Shown here: positions 18,757-27,720 of the stretch, piece after piece
Layout of the letters: each line of letters begins with the position of its first letter
How positions within the stretch are numbered: the stretch's first letter is position 1
The notes under the pieces: generated by a model
The model's database searches: none
What the model was told of the DNA's origin: nothing
What the model saw: the letters and a program-made list of their open reading frames with translations, nothing else
NCBI GenBank assembly: GCA_045597125.1
Contig: JAZODR010000038.1
Coordinates: 38,475-102,474, forward strand
DNA from: RGIG5579 sp045597125
GTDB taxonomy: Bacteria > Bacillota > Clostridia > Oscillospirales > SIG627
Direction: 5' to 3'
DNA: 64,000 bases
Made by a program: the position numbers and the translations under genes

Positions 18757-21700
18757 ATGTACTTAAAAACATTGGAACTGCAAGGATTTAAGTCCTTCCC
18801 CGATAAAACCGTAATTGAGTTTGATAAAGGGATGACCGCCATCGTTGGCGCAAACGGAAGCGGAAAAAGTAATATTTCCGATGCCGTGCGCTGGGTTTTG
18901 GGTGAAATGAGCGCTAAGAGTCTGCGTGGAAGCAAGATGGAGGACATTATTTTCAACGGTAGCGGGAAAAGAAAGCCTGCTTCTTTTGCCGAGGTCATTA
19001 TGACCATCGACAATTCCGATTTTCTGATGAAAATTGACTATGATGAGGTCAGTGTCGGAAGAAGACTTTACCGCAACGGAGAAAGCGAATATTATCTGAA
19101 TAAAAAACAGGTTCGACTAAAAGACATCGTTGACCTTTTTCTGAACACCGGCATTGGTCGCGAGGGCTATTCGGTTATCAGTCAAGGAAAAATCGCTGAG
19201 ATTATTTCACTCAAGGGCAATGAGCGCCGTGAGCTTTTCGAGGAAGCTGCCGGGATTTCACGTTTCCGTTATCGTAAGCACGAGGCGGGGCTGAAACTGC
19301 AATCTGTCAATGAAAATGCCGTGCGCATCGGAGATATTCTTGCTGAGGTGCAGGGAAGACTTCCTCGCTTGGAACAGCAAAGTGCCAAGGCGAAAGCATA
19401 TCTTGCCATTGTGGAAGAGAAAAAGACTTTGGAGCTTGGTATCTGGGCACAGAGAATGGAAAAAATCGCTCGTTTTCGGCAAGAGGGCGAAGAAAAATAT
19501 GCCGCCGAGGATAAAGCACTGAAGGCGTTAAGCGATCAGATTGATGAGCAGGACCGCACCATTGATGCTTTGTATATTGAAACGCAAGAGAAGAATATGC
19601 GAAGTGAGATTCTCCGCGGTGAGGTAACAGAGCTTGCCTCAGCCGACTCCGACCGTTCCGCCGCACTTTCCGTTTTGGAAAATGAGATCCGCCATATCGA
19701 GCTTCGGCGCGATGAGCTTCTTTCTCAGGGCGAAAAAGACGGAACTCGGGAAAAGGCTCTGCTGGAGGAAAAGCAAAAACTTGAGGAATCCTTCGATACC
19801 ATTCAGACGGAGCTTTCCGAAATTGAAGAGCGTTTTTCTGCCAATCGGGCAGCGCAAGCGGCGATTATGGCAGAATACACCGATTTGATAGACCGCGAGG
19901 AAAAGCTTTTACTAGAGAAAGAATCCGATATTGATAAAAAAGAAGCCTTCAATATGGAATTGAAAGAGGGCGAAGGCTTTATCAGAGCCGGTGAAGAGCA
20001 GAAAAAAGAATTGGAAAAACGCCTTTCAGAGGGTGATGGCAAGGATGAAGCCCTGCGTGTTCGCTTGGAGGAAAAACGTAAAATTGCTCAGGATGCGTTG
20101 AACTCCAAAAATGATGCGGAAAAGGAAAACGGCAATATTCATCTTGATTTGTATCGCCTTGGTCAGGAGATTGACGAGCTTGGAGAACGTGTACAAAAGC
20201 ACCGTTTGGAAAAGATGGAAGCAGAACAGAGGAGAGATACGCTGCTTCGTATGGAACGGCTTCTTGAGGGCTTTTCCGATTCTGTGAAAGAGATTATGAA
20301 TGCTGCCGGAAGTGAGCTTGGCGGTATTTGCGGCCCGGTTTCCAAACTCATTTCTACCGATGAGGAATTCGTTCTTGCTATAGAAACCGCTTTGGGAGGC
20401 GGTGTGCAGAATATTGTGGTGGAAACGGAAGAGGATGCCAAGGAAGGCATTTCTTTCCTGAAAAAGAACCGTCTCGGCAGGGCAACTTTTTTGCCCCTGA
20501 CTACTTTGCGCGCAGGTGTATATGATACTTCTGCTATTGGTGAAAGCGGCTTTTTGGGAAGAGCATCGGACCTTTGTAAATGCGATGAGAAATATCGCAT
20601 TGCCATTGAGTTTTTGCTTGGAAAAACGTTGATTTGCAAGGATATTGAATCTGCATCTCGTTTGGCGAGAAGCGAGAAGTATGGTGTTCGTATCGTAACC
20701 TTGGACGGACAAATCATTCATGCGGGTGGCTCTTTTACAGGCGGTCAATCGTTGCATCTGACCGGTGTTTTGTCGCGCTCCGGTGACTTGGCTCAGTTGA
20801 AGGAAACTGTTCTGAAAAAGGAAGAAGTGATTGCTCGTCTTCGCGAGGAGCTGGATGCAAAAGAAAAGCGGAGAACTGATCTTCGCGCTAAACTGAAAGA
20901 AAATGAAGAGCAGCTGACCCTTCTCCGCGCGAAAGCGGGAGAAGCGCAGAATGAGTTGACATTGGAAGCGGAACGAATGGATGCCGCAAAATCCGATGTT
21001 CACCGTATGGAGCAAGAAATTCTGGAAATTGATGGACGTATTGCTCAGCGCTTGACACGCGCCGATGAAATTCGCGTGGAGCTTTCCGCTTTTGAAGTGC
21101 GCGAGAAAAAAATCAACGAAGAATTGTCATGCATTTCCGGTCAAAAAGAAGAAAAAGAAAAAAAGAGAGAAGAATATATTATTGCCCAGGGTGAGATTCT
21201 TGCTCTGAGAGGACAGGCACAGCTTCGCTTGGAACAGGAAGCGGCAAAGCTGAATAGCAATGCCGAGGCTTTCCGATTGTTGGAAGAGGGAGACAGAAAC
21301 AAAGAAGAAATGCTTTCTTCCTTGGAGCAGGCAAAACAAGATGCTCTGCAAAAAATTGAAGAAGCGAAACTGCAAAGAGAAGATCTCCAGAAGCAAATTG
21401 CTACAAAGCAGGAGGAAATCCGCGGTCTTTTGGATCGTGTGAACGCGGCAGGTGAGGAGAGCGCAAAAATTCGTTCCTCGCAAAAAGAAAAGCAGGCGGA
21501 AAAGGAACGGAGAATGGAGGACTTTTCACGCTTGGCAGGGAGACTTGCCGCGGCTGAAAAAGAGCGGGACGGCATTGTTCGCTCTTTGGCTGAGGAATAC
21601 GAGATCACACCCGAGCATATGGAATTTCAAAATGCCAAGGAAACGGATACCCAGGCTTTGGGCGGAGAGGCAAAGCTTCAAGCTTTGCGCGGCGACCTTC

Positions 21701-22329
21701 GTCGTATCGGCCCTGTAAATTTGGATTCCGTACAGGAGTTGGAAGAAGCACAAGAACGATTCCGATTCTTGGATTCTCAATATGCCGATATTACCAAATC
21801 CCGTGAAGAATTGGAGAAGCTTATTTCCGATTTGGAAACCACGATGCGGGATATGTTTACGGAAACCTTTGAGCAAATTCGTTATACCTTCCGTCAAATA
21901 TTCGTAGAACTTTTTGGCGGAGGAAGTGCGGATATTGAATTGACCAACAAGGAGGATCTTCTTAATTGCGGCGTGGAAATCCGCGTTCAGCCTCCGGGAA
22001 AGGTCATCAAGAATCTGTCCTTGCTTTCAGGCGGTGAACAAGCCTTTGTTGCCATTGCACTTTATATGTCCTTGCTTCGGATCAATCCCAGTCCCTTCTG
22101 TATTTTTGACGAGATTGAATCGGCATTGGATGAGGCAAATGTTCGTCGTTTCGCTCAGTACATCAAGAAGCACAATGATAAGACACAGTTTATTGTGATT
22201 ACCCACCGCAGAGGAACGATGGAGGAAGCGGATACCTTGTACGGTATTACCATGCAGGAAAAAGGTGTCAGTGATTTCATTCGTTTGGATGTAGCGGAAT
22301 CGGGGAAATACGCTTCGGACGGAAAGTGA
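18757..22329 (+). CDS. smc: Chromosome segregation protein SMC
   Basis: A 1190-residue condensin ATPase that forms a ring around DNA with ScpA/ScpB. Walker A GANGSGKSN is at 31-39. Two long coiled coils flank a hinge at about 520-640 (ICGPVSKLISTDEEFVLAIETALGGGVQ). The ABC signature LSGGEQ lies near 1090 and Walker B FCIFDEIESALDEANV near 1114. The usual signature continuation LSGGEKALTAL reads LSGGEQAFVAI. The ATG at 18757 begins at the family N-terminus MYLKTLELQGFKSF; the open frame upstream lies inside rnc. Confidence 0.97.
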   Translation: MYLKTLELQGFKSFPDKTVIEFDKGMTAIVGANGSGKSNISDAVRWVLGEMSAKSLRGSKMEDIIFNGSGKRKPASFAEVIMTIDNSDFLMKIDYDEVSVGRRLYRNGESEYYLNKKQVRLKDIVDLFLNTGIGREGYSVISQGKIAEIISLKGNERRELFEEAAGISRFRYRKHEAGLKLQSVNENAVRIGDILAEVQGRLPRLEQQSAKAKAYLAIVEEKKTLELGIWAQRMEKIARFRQEGEEKYAAEDKALKALSDQIDEQDRTIDALYIETQEKNMRSEILRGEVTELASADSDRSAALSVLENEIRHIELRRDELLSQGEKDGTREKALLEEKQKLEESFDTIQTELSEIEERFSANRAAQAAIMAEYTDLIDREEKLLLEKESDIDKKEAFNMELKEGEGFIRAGEEQKKELEKRLSEGDGKDEALRVRLEEKRKIAQDALNSKNDAEKENGNIHLDLYRLGQEIDELGERVQKHRLEKMEAEQRRDTLLRMERLLEGFSDSVKEIMNAAGSELGGICGPVSKLISTDEEFVLAIETALGGGVQNIVVETEEDAKEGISFLKKNRLGRATFLPLTTLRAGVYDTSAIGESGFLGRASDLCKCDEKYRIAIEFLLGKTLICKDIESASRLARSEKYGVRIVTLDGQIIHAGGSFTGGQSLHLTGVLSRSGDLAQLKETVLKKEEVIARLREELDAKEKRRTDLRAKLKENEEQLTLLRAKAGEAQNELTLEAERMDAAKSDVHRMEQEILEIDGRIAQRLTRADEIRVELSAFEVREKKINEELSCISGQKEEKEKKREEYIIAQGEILALRGQAQLRLEQEAAKLNSNAEAFRLLEEGDRNKEEMLSSLEQAKQDALQKIEEAKLQREDLQKQIATKQEEIRGLLDRVNAAGEESAKIRSSQKEKQAEKERRMEDFSRLAGRLAAAEKERDGIVRSLAEEYEITPEHMEFQNAKETDTQALGGEAKLQALRGDLRRIGPVNLDSVQELEEAQERFRFLDSQYADITKSREELEKLISDLETTMRDMFTETFEQIRYTFRQIFVELFGGGSADIELTNKEDLLNCGVEIRVQPPGKVIKNLSLLSGGEQAFVAIALYMSLLRINPSPFCIFDEIESALDEANVRRFAQYIKKHNDKTQFIVITHRRGTMEEADTLYGITMQEKGVSDFIRLDVAESGKYASDGK

Positions 22330-22336
22330 GAAATCA

Positions 22337-23248
22337 ATGGGATTTTTTGAAAGATTAAAACAAGGTCTGACCAAGACTAAAAATGCGATTGTGCATCGCG
22401 TGGATGCGCTTTTTCGCTCCCTTTCAGGTGAGATTGACGATGATTTCTATGAGGAATTGGAAGAAATTCTGATTCTTGCGGATTTTGGCGCTCAAACGGC
22501 AATGGAAATTATCGAAAGCCTTCGCGATAAGGTGGCTCGGGATCGCATCATGACGGGTGAAGATGCCAAGAAGGCTTTGCGCCAAATCTTAGTAGGGTTA
22601 TTGGAAAAGGACGGATTGGAATTGAAACTTTCCACCAAGCCTTCTTCTCTGTTAATGATTGGTGTCAACGGTGTGGGGAAAACTACATCTATTGCCAAAA
22701 TTGCCAACTGCTTAAAGCAAGAGGGAAAAAATGTTCTTCTTGCCGCAGGTGATACGTTTCGTGCCGCTGCTCGTGAACAGCTTGGTATTTGGGCGGATCG
22801 CATTGGTCTTGATATGATTTCGGGGGGCGACGGAGCTGATCCTGCTGCGGTGGTATTTGACGCTGCCGCCGCCGCAAAAAAGCGCGGTGCGGATGTTTTA
22901 ATTGTAGATACGGCGGGACGCCTTCATAATAAGAAAAATTTGATGAATGAGCTTCACAAAATTTCGGGTGTGCTGGATCGTGAGCTTCCCGATTGCGATC
23001 GGGAAATGCTTCTTGTTTTAGATGCTACTACCGGCCAGAATGCAGTCAGCCAAGCGAAGGAATTCAGCCACAGTGCGGGTATTACGGGGCTTGTTTTAAC
23101 CAAACTGGATGGTACGGCAAAAGGTGGCATCGTTTTTTCTTTGAAAAAAGAACTGGGTGTGCCTGTAAAATTCATTGGTATAGGAGAGGGAATCGACGAT
23201 TTGCGCCCCTTCGATCCTGAGGAATTCGTCAATGCCCTTTTCGAATAA
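22337..23248 (+). CDS. ftsY: Signal recognition particle receptor FtsY
   Basis: A 303-residue SRP GTPase that docks the Ffh-ribosome complex at the membrane. It has only the short amphipathic N-terminus MGFFERLKQGLTKTK, not the long acidic A domain of Escherichia coli, and this is normal for Gram-positives. The four-helix N domain runs to about 95. The G domain shows GVNGVGKTTSIAKIA (near 110), DTFRAAAREQL, VDTAGRLHNK (near 190) and TKLDGTAKGG (near 255). It starts seven bases after smc and overlaps the start of the next gene. Confidence 0.97.
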   Translation: MGFFERLKQGLTKTKNAIVHRVDALFRSLSGEIDDDFYEELEEILILADFGAQTAMEIIESLRDKVARDRIMTGEDAKKALRQILVGLLEKDGLELKLSTKPSSLLMIGVNGVGKTTSIAKIANCLKQEGKNVLLAAGDTFRAAAREQLGIWADRIGLDMISGGDGADPAAVVFDAAAAAKKRGADVLIVDTAGRLHNKKNLMNELHKISGVLDRELPDCDREMLLVLDATTGQNAVSQAKEFSHSAGITGLVLTKLDGTAKGGIVFSLKKELGVPVKFIGIGEGIDDLRPFDPEEFVNALFE

Positions 23249-24467
23249 TATGCGTATCGGCATTTTTGGCGGAGCCTTTGATCCACCACATTTGGGGCAT
23301 GAAAAAGCACTTCTTGCTTTTTTGGAGAAGGCCCGTCTTGACCTTTTGTACGTGATCCCTTCGGGGAAGCCTCCCCATAAGGTGATTTCCGATGGAGCAG
23401 AGGATCAAGATCGCCTGGAAATGTGCACACGCGCTTTTTTGCCTTTATCGGAGAAAATTCGTGTTAGTGATTGTGAATTGTTGGAGCAGGGAACCTGTTA
23501 CAGCTACCTTACAATTGAGCGTATTCGTATGGAGCACCCTCATAGTGAAATTTTTCTTTTTGTGGGAACGGACCAATTTTTGGCCTTTGAAACCTGGCGA
23601 AGATTTGAATATATATTGGAAATCTGCACGCTTTGTGTGATGGATCGCTTTGAGGATTTTTCAAAATTAAACCAAAAAAAAGCATTGCTGGAAGAAAATT
23701 TTAAGGCGCGCGTATTGCTTTTGCAGGAAAAACCATATATAATATCATCTACTGATGTTCGTCGAGAGCTTGGAGAATGGGGCTTTTCTTTGGCTCTATC
23801 TCCGAAGGTGAATGAATGGATTGCCCAAAAAGGGATCTACTGGACCAATCCTGCCCGGACGAAACTCTTGCAAAAGGCGAAAGAGACTCTTTCATCCCAT
23901 CGTTTTTCGCATACTCTTTCCGTGGAACGTGAAACGGTTCGGATTTGCAGGATTTTGTCTGTTTCCGCGGAAGATACGAGAAAAATGGCGCTTGCCGCCC
24001 TGTATCACGATCTTGCCAAGAATCTTTCCAAGGAAGAAGCTTATTCCTTCCTTATAAATAGGGGAGAGATTGTAAGCGAAGAGGATCTTAAAATCCCCGC
24101 CGTGCTTCACGGCAGAGTGGCGGCACTTTTGGCGGAAAAAGACGGAATTCTTTCCGAAGAAGCCATTCTTGCCATCCGTTACCATACCACGGGCAGAAGC
24201 GGGATGTCGCTGCAAGAGAAGATTCTCTATTTTGCCGATTATATTGAGGAGACCAGAGAGTACGAATCCTGCAAAAAGATGCGAGATGAGTTTTATGGTC
24301 ATCTTCCCGATGAGGAATTGGAGAGAATTTTATATTTTGACCGATGTGTGTATCGGGTGATGGAAAACATCGCATATTATTTTAGGGAAAGAAAGATTCC
24401 ATGCCACTCTTTGGGAGTTGAGGCACTTGAGGATCTAAAAGAAAAAATGGGAAGGGATTATTCATGA
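23232..24467 (+). CDS. nadD: Fusion of nicotinate-nucleotide adenylyltransferase (NadD) and HD-domain phosphohydrolase (YqeK)
   Basis: One 411-residue chain joins two enzymes that are separate neighbours in Bacillus. The N-terminal half (about 1-195) is NadD, which makes nicotinate adenine dinucleotide in NAD synthesis: IGIFGGAFDPPHLGHEKAL is the nucleotidyltransferase HxGH motif and ISSTDVRRELGEWG the ISSTxIR motif. The C-terminal half (about 210-405) is a YqeK-like HD hydrolase (ALAALYHDLAKNLSKEEA, VLHGRVAALLA, AIRYHTTGRSGMSLQEKILYFADYIE), a family linked to diadenosine tetraphosphate cleavage. The ATG at 23232 overlaps ftsY by 17 bases and has a GAGGA site; an ATG at 23250 starts closer to the NadD consensus but lacks a ribosome site. 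Confidence 0.92.
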   Translation: MPFSNNMRIGIFGGAFDPPHLGHEKALLAFLEKARLDLLYVIPSGKPPHKVISDGAEDQDRLEMCTRAFLPLSEKIRVSDCELLEQGTCYSYLTIERIRMEHPHSEIFLFVGTDQFLAFETWRRFEYILEICTLCVMDRFEDFSKLNQKKALLEENFKARVLLLQEKPYIISSTDVRRELGEWGFSLALSPKVNEWIAQKGIYWTNPARTKLLQKAKETLSSHRFSHTLSVERETVRICRILSVSAEDTRKMALAALYHDLAKNLSKEEAYSFLINRGEIVSEEDLKIPAVLHGRVAALLAEKDGILSEEAILAIRYHTTGRSGMSLQEKILYFADYIEETREYESCKKMRDEFYGHLPDEELERILYFDRCVYRVMENIAYYFRERKIPCHSLGVEALEDLKEKMGRDYS

Positions 24468-24817
24468 CTGCACTGGAAAAAGCAAAGAAAATCGCTTTCG
24501 TTCTCGATGAGAAAAAGGGAAGAGATATTAGCATTTTGAAAGTCTTAGAGGAAACGACCATTACCGATTACTTCGTAATTGCTACCGCAACCTCTTCCAC
24601 TCATCTGAAAGCGCTTTGTGATGAGGTGGAATATAAGCTTAAGGAAGAAGACATCTCCGCTGCCCGTGTAGAGGGCTATCAGGGCGGTGGTTGGATTCTG
24701 GTAGATTACGGTGACGTTATCGTACACATTTTTGATGCTACCAGCCGCGATTTCTTTAATTTGGAGAAGCTTTGGGCAGCGGCGGAGAAAATTGATTTTG
24801 AAGCAAAAGAAGATTAA
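24464..24817 (+). CDS. rsfS: Ribosome silencing factor RsfS
   Basis: A 117-residue protein that binds ribosomal protein L14 and blocks subunit joining when nutrients are scarce. The motifs GRDISILKVLEETTITDYFVIATA, YQGGGWILVDYGDVIVHIF and RDFFNLEKLWA define the RsfS/YbeB family. The start overlaps the nadD-yqeK stop (ATGA). The nadD-yqeK-rsfS order is conserved in Firmicutes, which supports both this call and the fusion upstream. Confidence 0.96.
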   Translation: MTALEKAKKIAFVLDEKKGRDISILKVLEETTITDYFVIATATSSTHLKALCDEVEYKLKEEDISAARVEGYQGGGWILVDYGDVIVHIFDATSRDFFNLEKLWAAAEKIDFEAKED

Positions 24818-24837
24818 CAAATACAGAGGACAAAAAA

Positions 24838-27261
24838 GTGGAGTACAATTTTAAACAGATAGAGAAAAAATGGCAAAAATTCTGGGAAGAGAATAATACC
24901 TTCTATACCGATGTGTGGGATTTCTCTAAGCCCAAGTACTACGTGTTGGATATGTTCCCTTATCCTTCCGGCGTTGGTTTGCACGCAGGCCATCCCGAAG
25001 GCTATACTGCTACCGATATTATGTCTCGTATGAAGCGTATGCAGGGCTACAACGTTCTGCATCCCATGGGTTATGACTCCTTTGGTCTGCCCGCTGAGCA
25101 GTATGCGGTGGATACGGGCAACCATCCCAACGGCTTTACTCAGAAAAATATTGAAACCTTCTCCGGTCAGCTGAAGGAGTTGGGCTTTGATTACGACTGG
25201 TCTAAGGTGCTGTCTACCTCCGATCCTAAGTTTTACAAGTGGACTCAGTGGATTTTTAAAAAATTATGGGAAGCAGGCTACGCCAAGCGGATTGAGATGC
25301 CCGTAAATTGGTGTGAGGCTTTGGGCACAGTTCTTGCCAATGACGAAGTGATTGACGGAAAATCCGAGCGTGGCGGTTATCCAGTTGTCAAAAAAATGAT
25401 GATGCAATGGGTCATCGACCAACCGGCTTTCGCCGAAAAACTGCTGGAAGGGCTGGATGAGATTGATTGGCCCGAATCCACCAAGGAGATTCAGCGCAAC
25501 TGGATCGGAAAGTCCACCGGTGTTGAAGTTGACTTCAAATTGGTTGGCGGCGGCGAATTTTCCATTTACACGACTTGTATCGAAACTATCTATGGTATTA
25601 CTTTTATGGTTTTGGCTCCCGACGGCAAAATCGTGCAGGGCTTGCTGGACCGTGTTGAAAATAAGGAAGAGGTACAGGCATACATAAAAGAGGTTGCAGG
25701 GAAGAGCGAAATCGATCGTACCGATGCCACCAAGACCAAGACCGGCTGCCCCTTAAAGGGTATCTATGCCATCAACCCGGTCAACGGCAAGGAAGTTCCC
25801 GTATTCATTGGTGATTTTGTTCTGGGCAACTATGGTACCGGTGCCGTTATGGCGGTTCCCAGCCATGACCAGCGCGACTTTGAGTACGCCATCGCGCACA
25901 ATATCCCCATGATTCAGGTGATTGAAGGCAGAGATGTGTCCGAGTGCGCCTTTGAAAAGCAGGATTATCTGGGCAAGGGCTGCAAACTCATTCATTCCGA
26001 AGAATTTACAGGCATGACTGTTGAAGAAGCGAAAGAAGCCATTACGGATAAGCTGGAAGGTCTTGGTGTTGCAAGACGAAAGACAAACTACCACTTCCGC
26101 GAATGGATTTTTGCACGTCAGCGTTACTGGGGTGAACCCGTTCCTTGTGTGTATACCGAAAACGGTGAGACTATGTTTCTGCCTGACGAGGAACTTCCTT
26201 TGGTTTTGCCCGTTCTGGAAGACTACAAGGGTCGAGGCGGTAAGGCGCCTTTGGAGAACGCTACCGAATGGAAGCAGTACGATCAGAATGGCATTAAGGG
26301 TGTCCGTGAGACTTCTACCATGCCGGGCTCTGCCGGTTCTTCTTGGTATTTCCTGCGTTACATTGATCCTCACAATGACAAAGAATTTTGTGATCCTAAA
26401 TTGATGGAGCATTGGATGCCTGTCGACCTGTATATCGGTGGACCGGAGCATGCCGTGGGTCATTTGGTGTACTCCAGAATCTGGAACCGCTTTTTGTATG
26501 ATAAAGGTTTGGCCCCCACGAAGGAACCCTTCAAAAAATTGGTTCATCAGGGTATGATCTTAGGCGAGAACGGCATTAAGATGGGCAAACGTTTCCCTGA
26601 GTTTGTGATTAATCCCTCTGATATCGTTCGCGAGTACGGTGCCGATACCCTGCGTCTGTACGAAATGTTTATGGGTCCCTTGGAGGTTTCCAAGCCATGG
26701 TCTTCTGACGGTGTTAAGGGCGCAAAGAAGTTTATCAACCGCGTTTGGTTTTTCTTCACCGAAGGGGATAATATCACCGAGGAAAACGACGATAAACTGA
26801 CCAAAGTTTATCACCAAACCGTTAAGAAGGTTACCTCCGACTTTGAATCACTCGGCTTTAATACCGCTATTGCTCAAATGATGGTTTTTGTCAATGAAGT
26901 TTATAAGAACGGCTCTTGTCCCAGAGAGTATGCGAAAGGATTTATCAAGATGATCTCCTGCATCATTCCCCACGTTGGTGAGGAAATCTGGCAAATTATG
27001 GGCCATGAAAAGACTATTGCATACGAGCCTTGGCCGACTTACTCCGAAGATAAGTGCAAGGAATCGGAAGTTACCATTGCTGTGCAGGTCAACGGTAAGA
27101 TGCGCGGTACTGTGGTAATGGAAGCAGACCTTGAAAACGATGTTGTCGTTGCCAATGTTCTGGCAAATGAGAAGATTGCTGCTTTTCTGGAAAAGCAGGA
27201 TGGCCAGATTCGCAAGACTATCGTTGTCAAAAATAAGCTTGTCAATATCATCGTGAAATAA
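24838..27261 (+). CDS. leuS: Leucyl-tRNA synthetase with variant motifs
   Basis: An 807-residue class I synthetase charging tRNA-Leu, with a GTG start and an AGAGGA ribosome site. The N-terminal FPYPSGVGLHAGHPEGYTATD is the HIGH region. The CP1 editing domain is present and keeps the AVPSHDQRDFEYA block with its tRNA-editing aspartate. Two motifs deviate: the usual TTRPDT of the editing domain reads TTCIET, and the KMSKS loop reads IKMGKRFPEF. The catalytic lysines of that loop remain. The C-terminal anticodon-binding and VQVNGKMRG blocks are normal. It ends the long operon before the terminator at 27268. Confidence 0.95.
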   Translation: MEYNFKQIEKKWQKFWEENNTFYTDVWDFSKPKYYVLDMFPYPSGVGLHAGHPEGYTATDIMSRMKRMQGYNVLHPMGYDSFGLPAEQYAVDTGNHPNGFTQKNIETFSGQLKELGFDYDWSKVLSTSDPKFYKWTQWIFKKLWEAGYAKRIEMPVNWCEALGTVLANDEVIDGKSERGGYPVVKKMMMQWVIDQPAFAEKLLEGLDEIDWPESTKEIQRNWIGKSTGVEVDFKLVGGGEFSIYTTCIETIYGITFMVLAPDGKIVQGLLDRVENKEEVQAYIKEVAGKSEIDRTDATKTKTGCPLKGIYAINPVNGKEVPVFIGDFVLGNYGTGAVMAVPSHDQRDFEYAIAHNIPMIQVIEGRDVSECAFEKQDYLGKGCKLIHSEEFTGMTVEEAKEAITDKLEGLGVARRKTNYHFREWIFARQRYWGEPVPCVYTENGETMFLPDEELPLVLPVLEDYKGRGGKAPLENATEWKQYDQNGIKGVRETSTMPGSAGSSWYFLRYIDPHNDKEFCDPKLMEHWMPVDLYIGGPEHAVGHLVYSRIWNRFLYDKGLAPTKEPFKKLVHQGMILGENGIKMGKRFPEFVINPSDIVREYGADTLRLYEMFMGPLEVSKPWSSDGVKGAKKFINRVWFFFTEGDNITEENDDKLTKVYHQTVKKVTSDFESLGFNTAIAQMMVFVNEVYKNGSCPREYAKGFIKMISCIIPHVGEEIWQIMGHEKTIAYEPWPTYSEDKCKESEVTIAVQVNGKMRGTVVMEADLENDVVVANVLANEKIAAFLEKQDGQIRKTIVVKNKLVNIIVK

Positions 27262-27267
27262 AATTTT

Positions 27268-27301
27268 TCACCCGCCGAAAGTTTTGGCGGGTGATTTTTT
27301 C
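27268..27301 (+). terminator. Terminator after leuS
   Basis: Nine-bp stem TCACCCGCC/GGCGGGTGA with a nine-base loop, followed by seven T. It ends the operon that began at 12649. Confidence 0.92.
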
Positions 27302-27321
27302 CATAAAAAAGCAAAAAAATA

Positions 27322-27350
27322 TTGACATATACTTGAAGATGGAGTATAAT
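27322..27350 (+). promoter_or_regulatory. Consensus sigma-A promoter for rpsU
   Basis: Perfect TTGACA (27322-27327), 17-base spacer, perfect TATAAT (27345-27350). A leader of about 55 bases precedes rpsU. Confidence 0.9.
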
Positions 27351-27413
27351 AAATTTTAGTCGTGAAGACTGGTTTGTTTTATCTCTTCGCTAAGTGCAAA
27401 GGGAGGGAAAAAG

Positions 27414-27590
27414 ATGGCAGAAGTTAGAGTTAAAGAAAACGAATCGCTCGACAGTGCTATTCGCAGATTTAAGCGCCAGTGCGCCAGAAGCGGCGTATTA
27501 AGCGAACTTCGTAAGCGCGAGTGCTATGAAAAGCCCAGCGTAAAGCGCAAAAAGAAGGCTGAAGCTGCTAGAAAGCGCAAATTCAAATAA
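27414..27590 (+). CDS. rpsU: 30S ribosomal protein S21
   Basis: A 58-residue, very basic protein of the small subunit, helping base-pair mRNA with 16S rRNA near the Shine-Dalgarno region. The sequence AEVRVKENESLDSAIRRFKR, then CARSGVLSELRKRECYEKPS and a Lys/Arg-rich tail is textbook S21. Ribosome site GGGAGGGAAA. It has its own strong promoter and is followed by hairpins ending in a terminator, so it is mostly a one-gene unit, possibly with read-through into asd. Confidence 0.97.
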   Translation: MAEVRVKENESLDSAIRRFKRQCARSGVLSELRKRECYEKPSVKRKKKAEAARKRKFK

Positions 27591-27654
27591 GTTTGCGAGA
27601 TAGCGCAAAAAACGGTTTACAAAGCCGTTTCTTGCCTGAATGGCAGGAAGTAAT

Positions 27655-27691
27655 GCCAATTCCGACCACTTTCGTGGCGGAATTGGCTTTT
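27655..27691 (+). terminator. Hairpin terminator between rpsU and asd
   Basis: GCCAATTCC (27655-27663) pairs with GGAATTGGC (27679-27687); inside it CCAC/GTGG extends the stem with one bulged A and a TTTC loop. A short T-run follows. Two smaller hairpins precede it (27610-27630 and about 27632-27648). The asd ribosome site lies only about 20 bases downstream, so it may act as an attenuator. Confidence 0.7.
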
Positions 27692-27720
27692 GTAATTTTT
27701 AGATTCAATTAGGAGGCATT

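Noticed and set aside
24818..24837. T-box leader for leuS
   Set aside because: Only 20 bases separate leuS from rsfS, and leuS is in the middle of an operon.
27591..27720. Lysine riboswitch before asd
   Set aside because: The gap is about 130 bases and is filled by small hairpins and a terminator. The conserved lysine-riboswitch elements are not recognisable.
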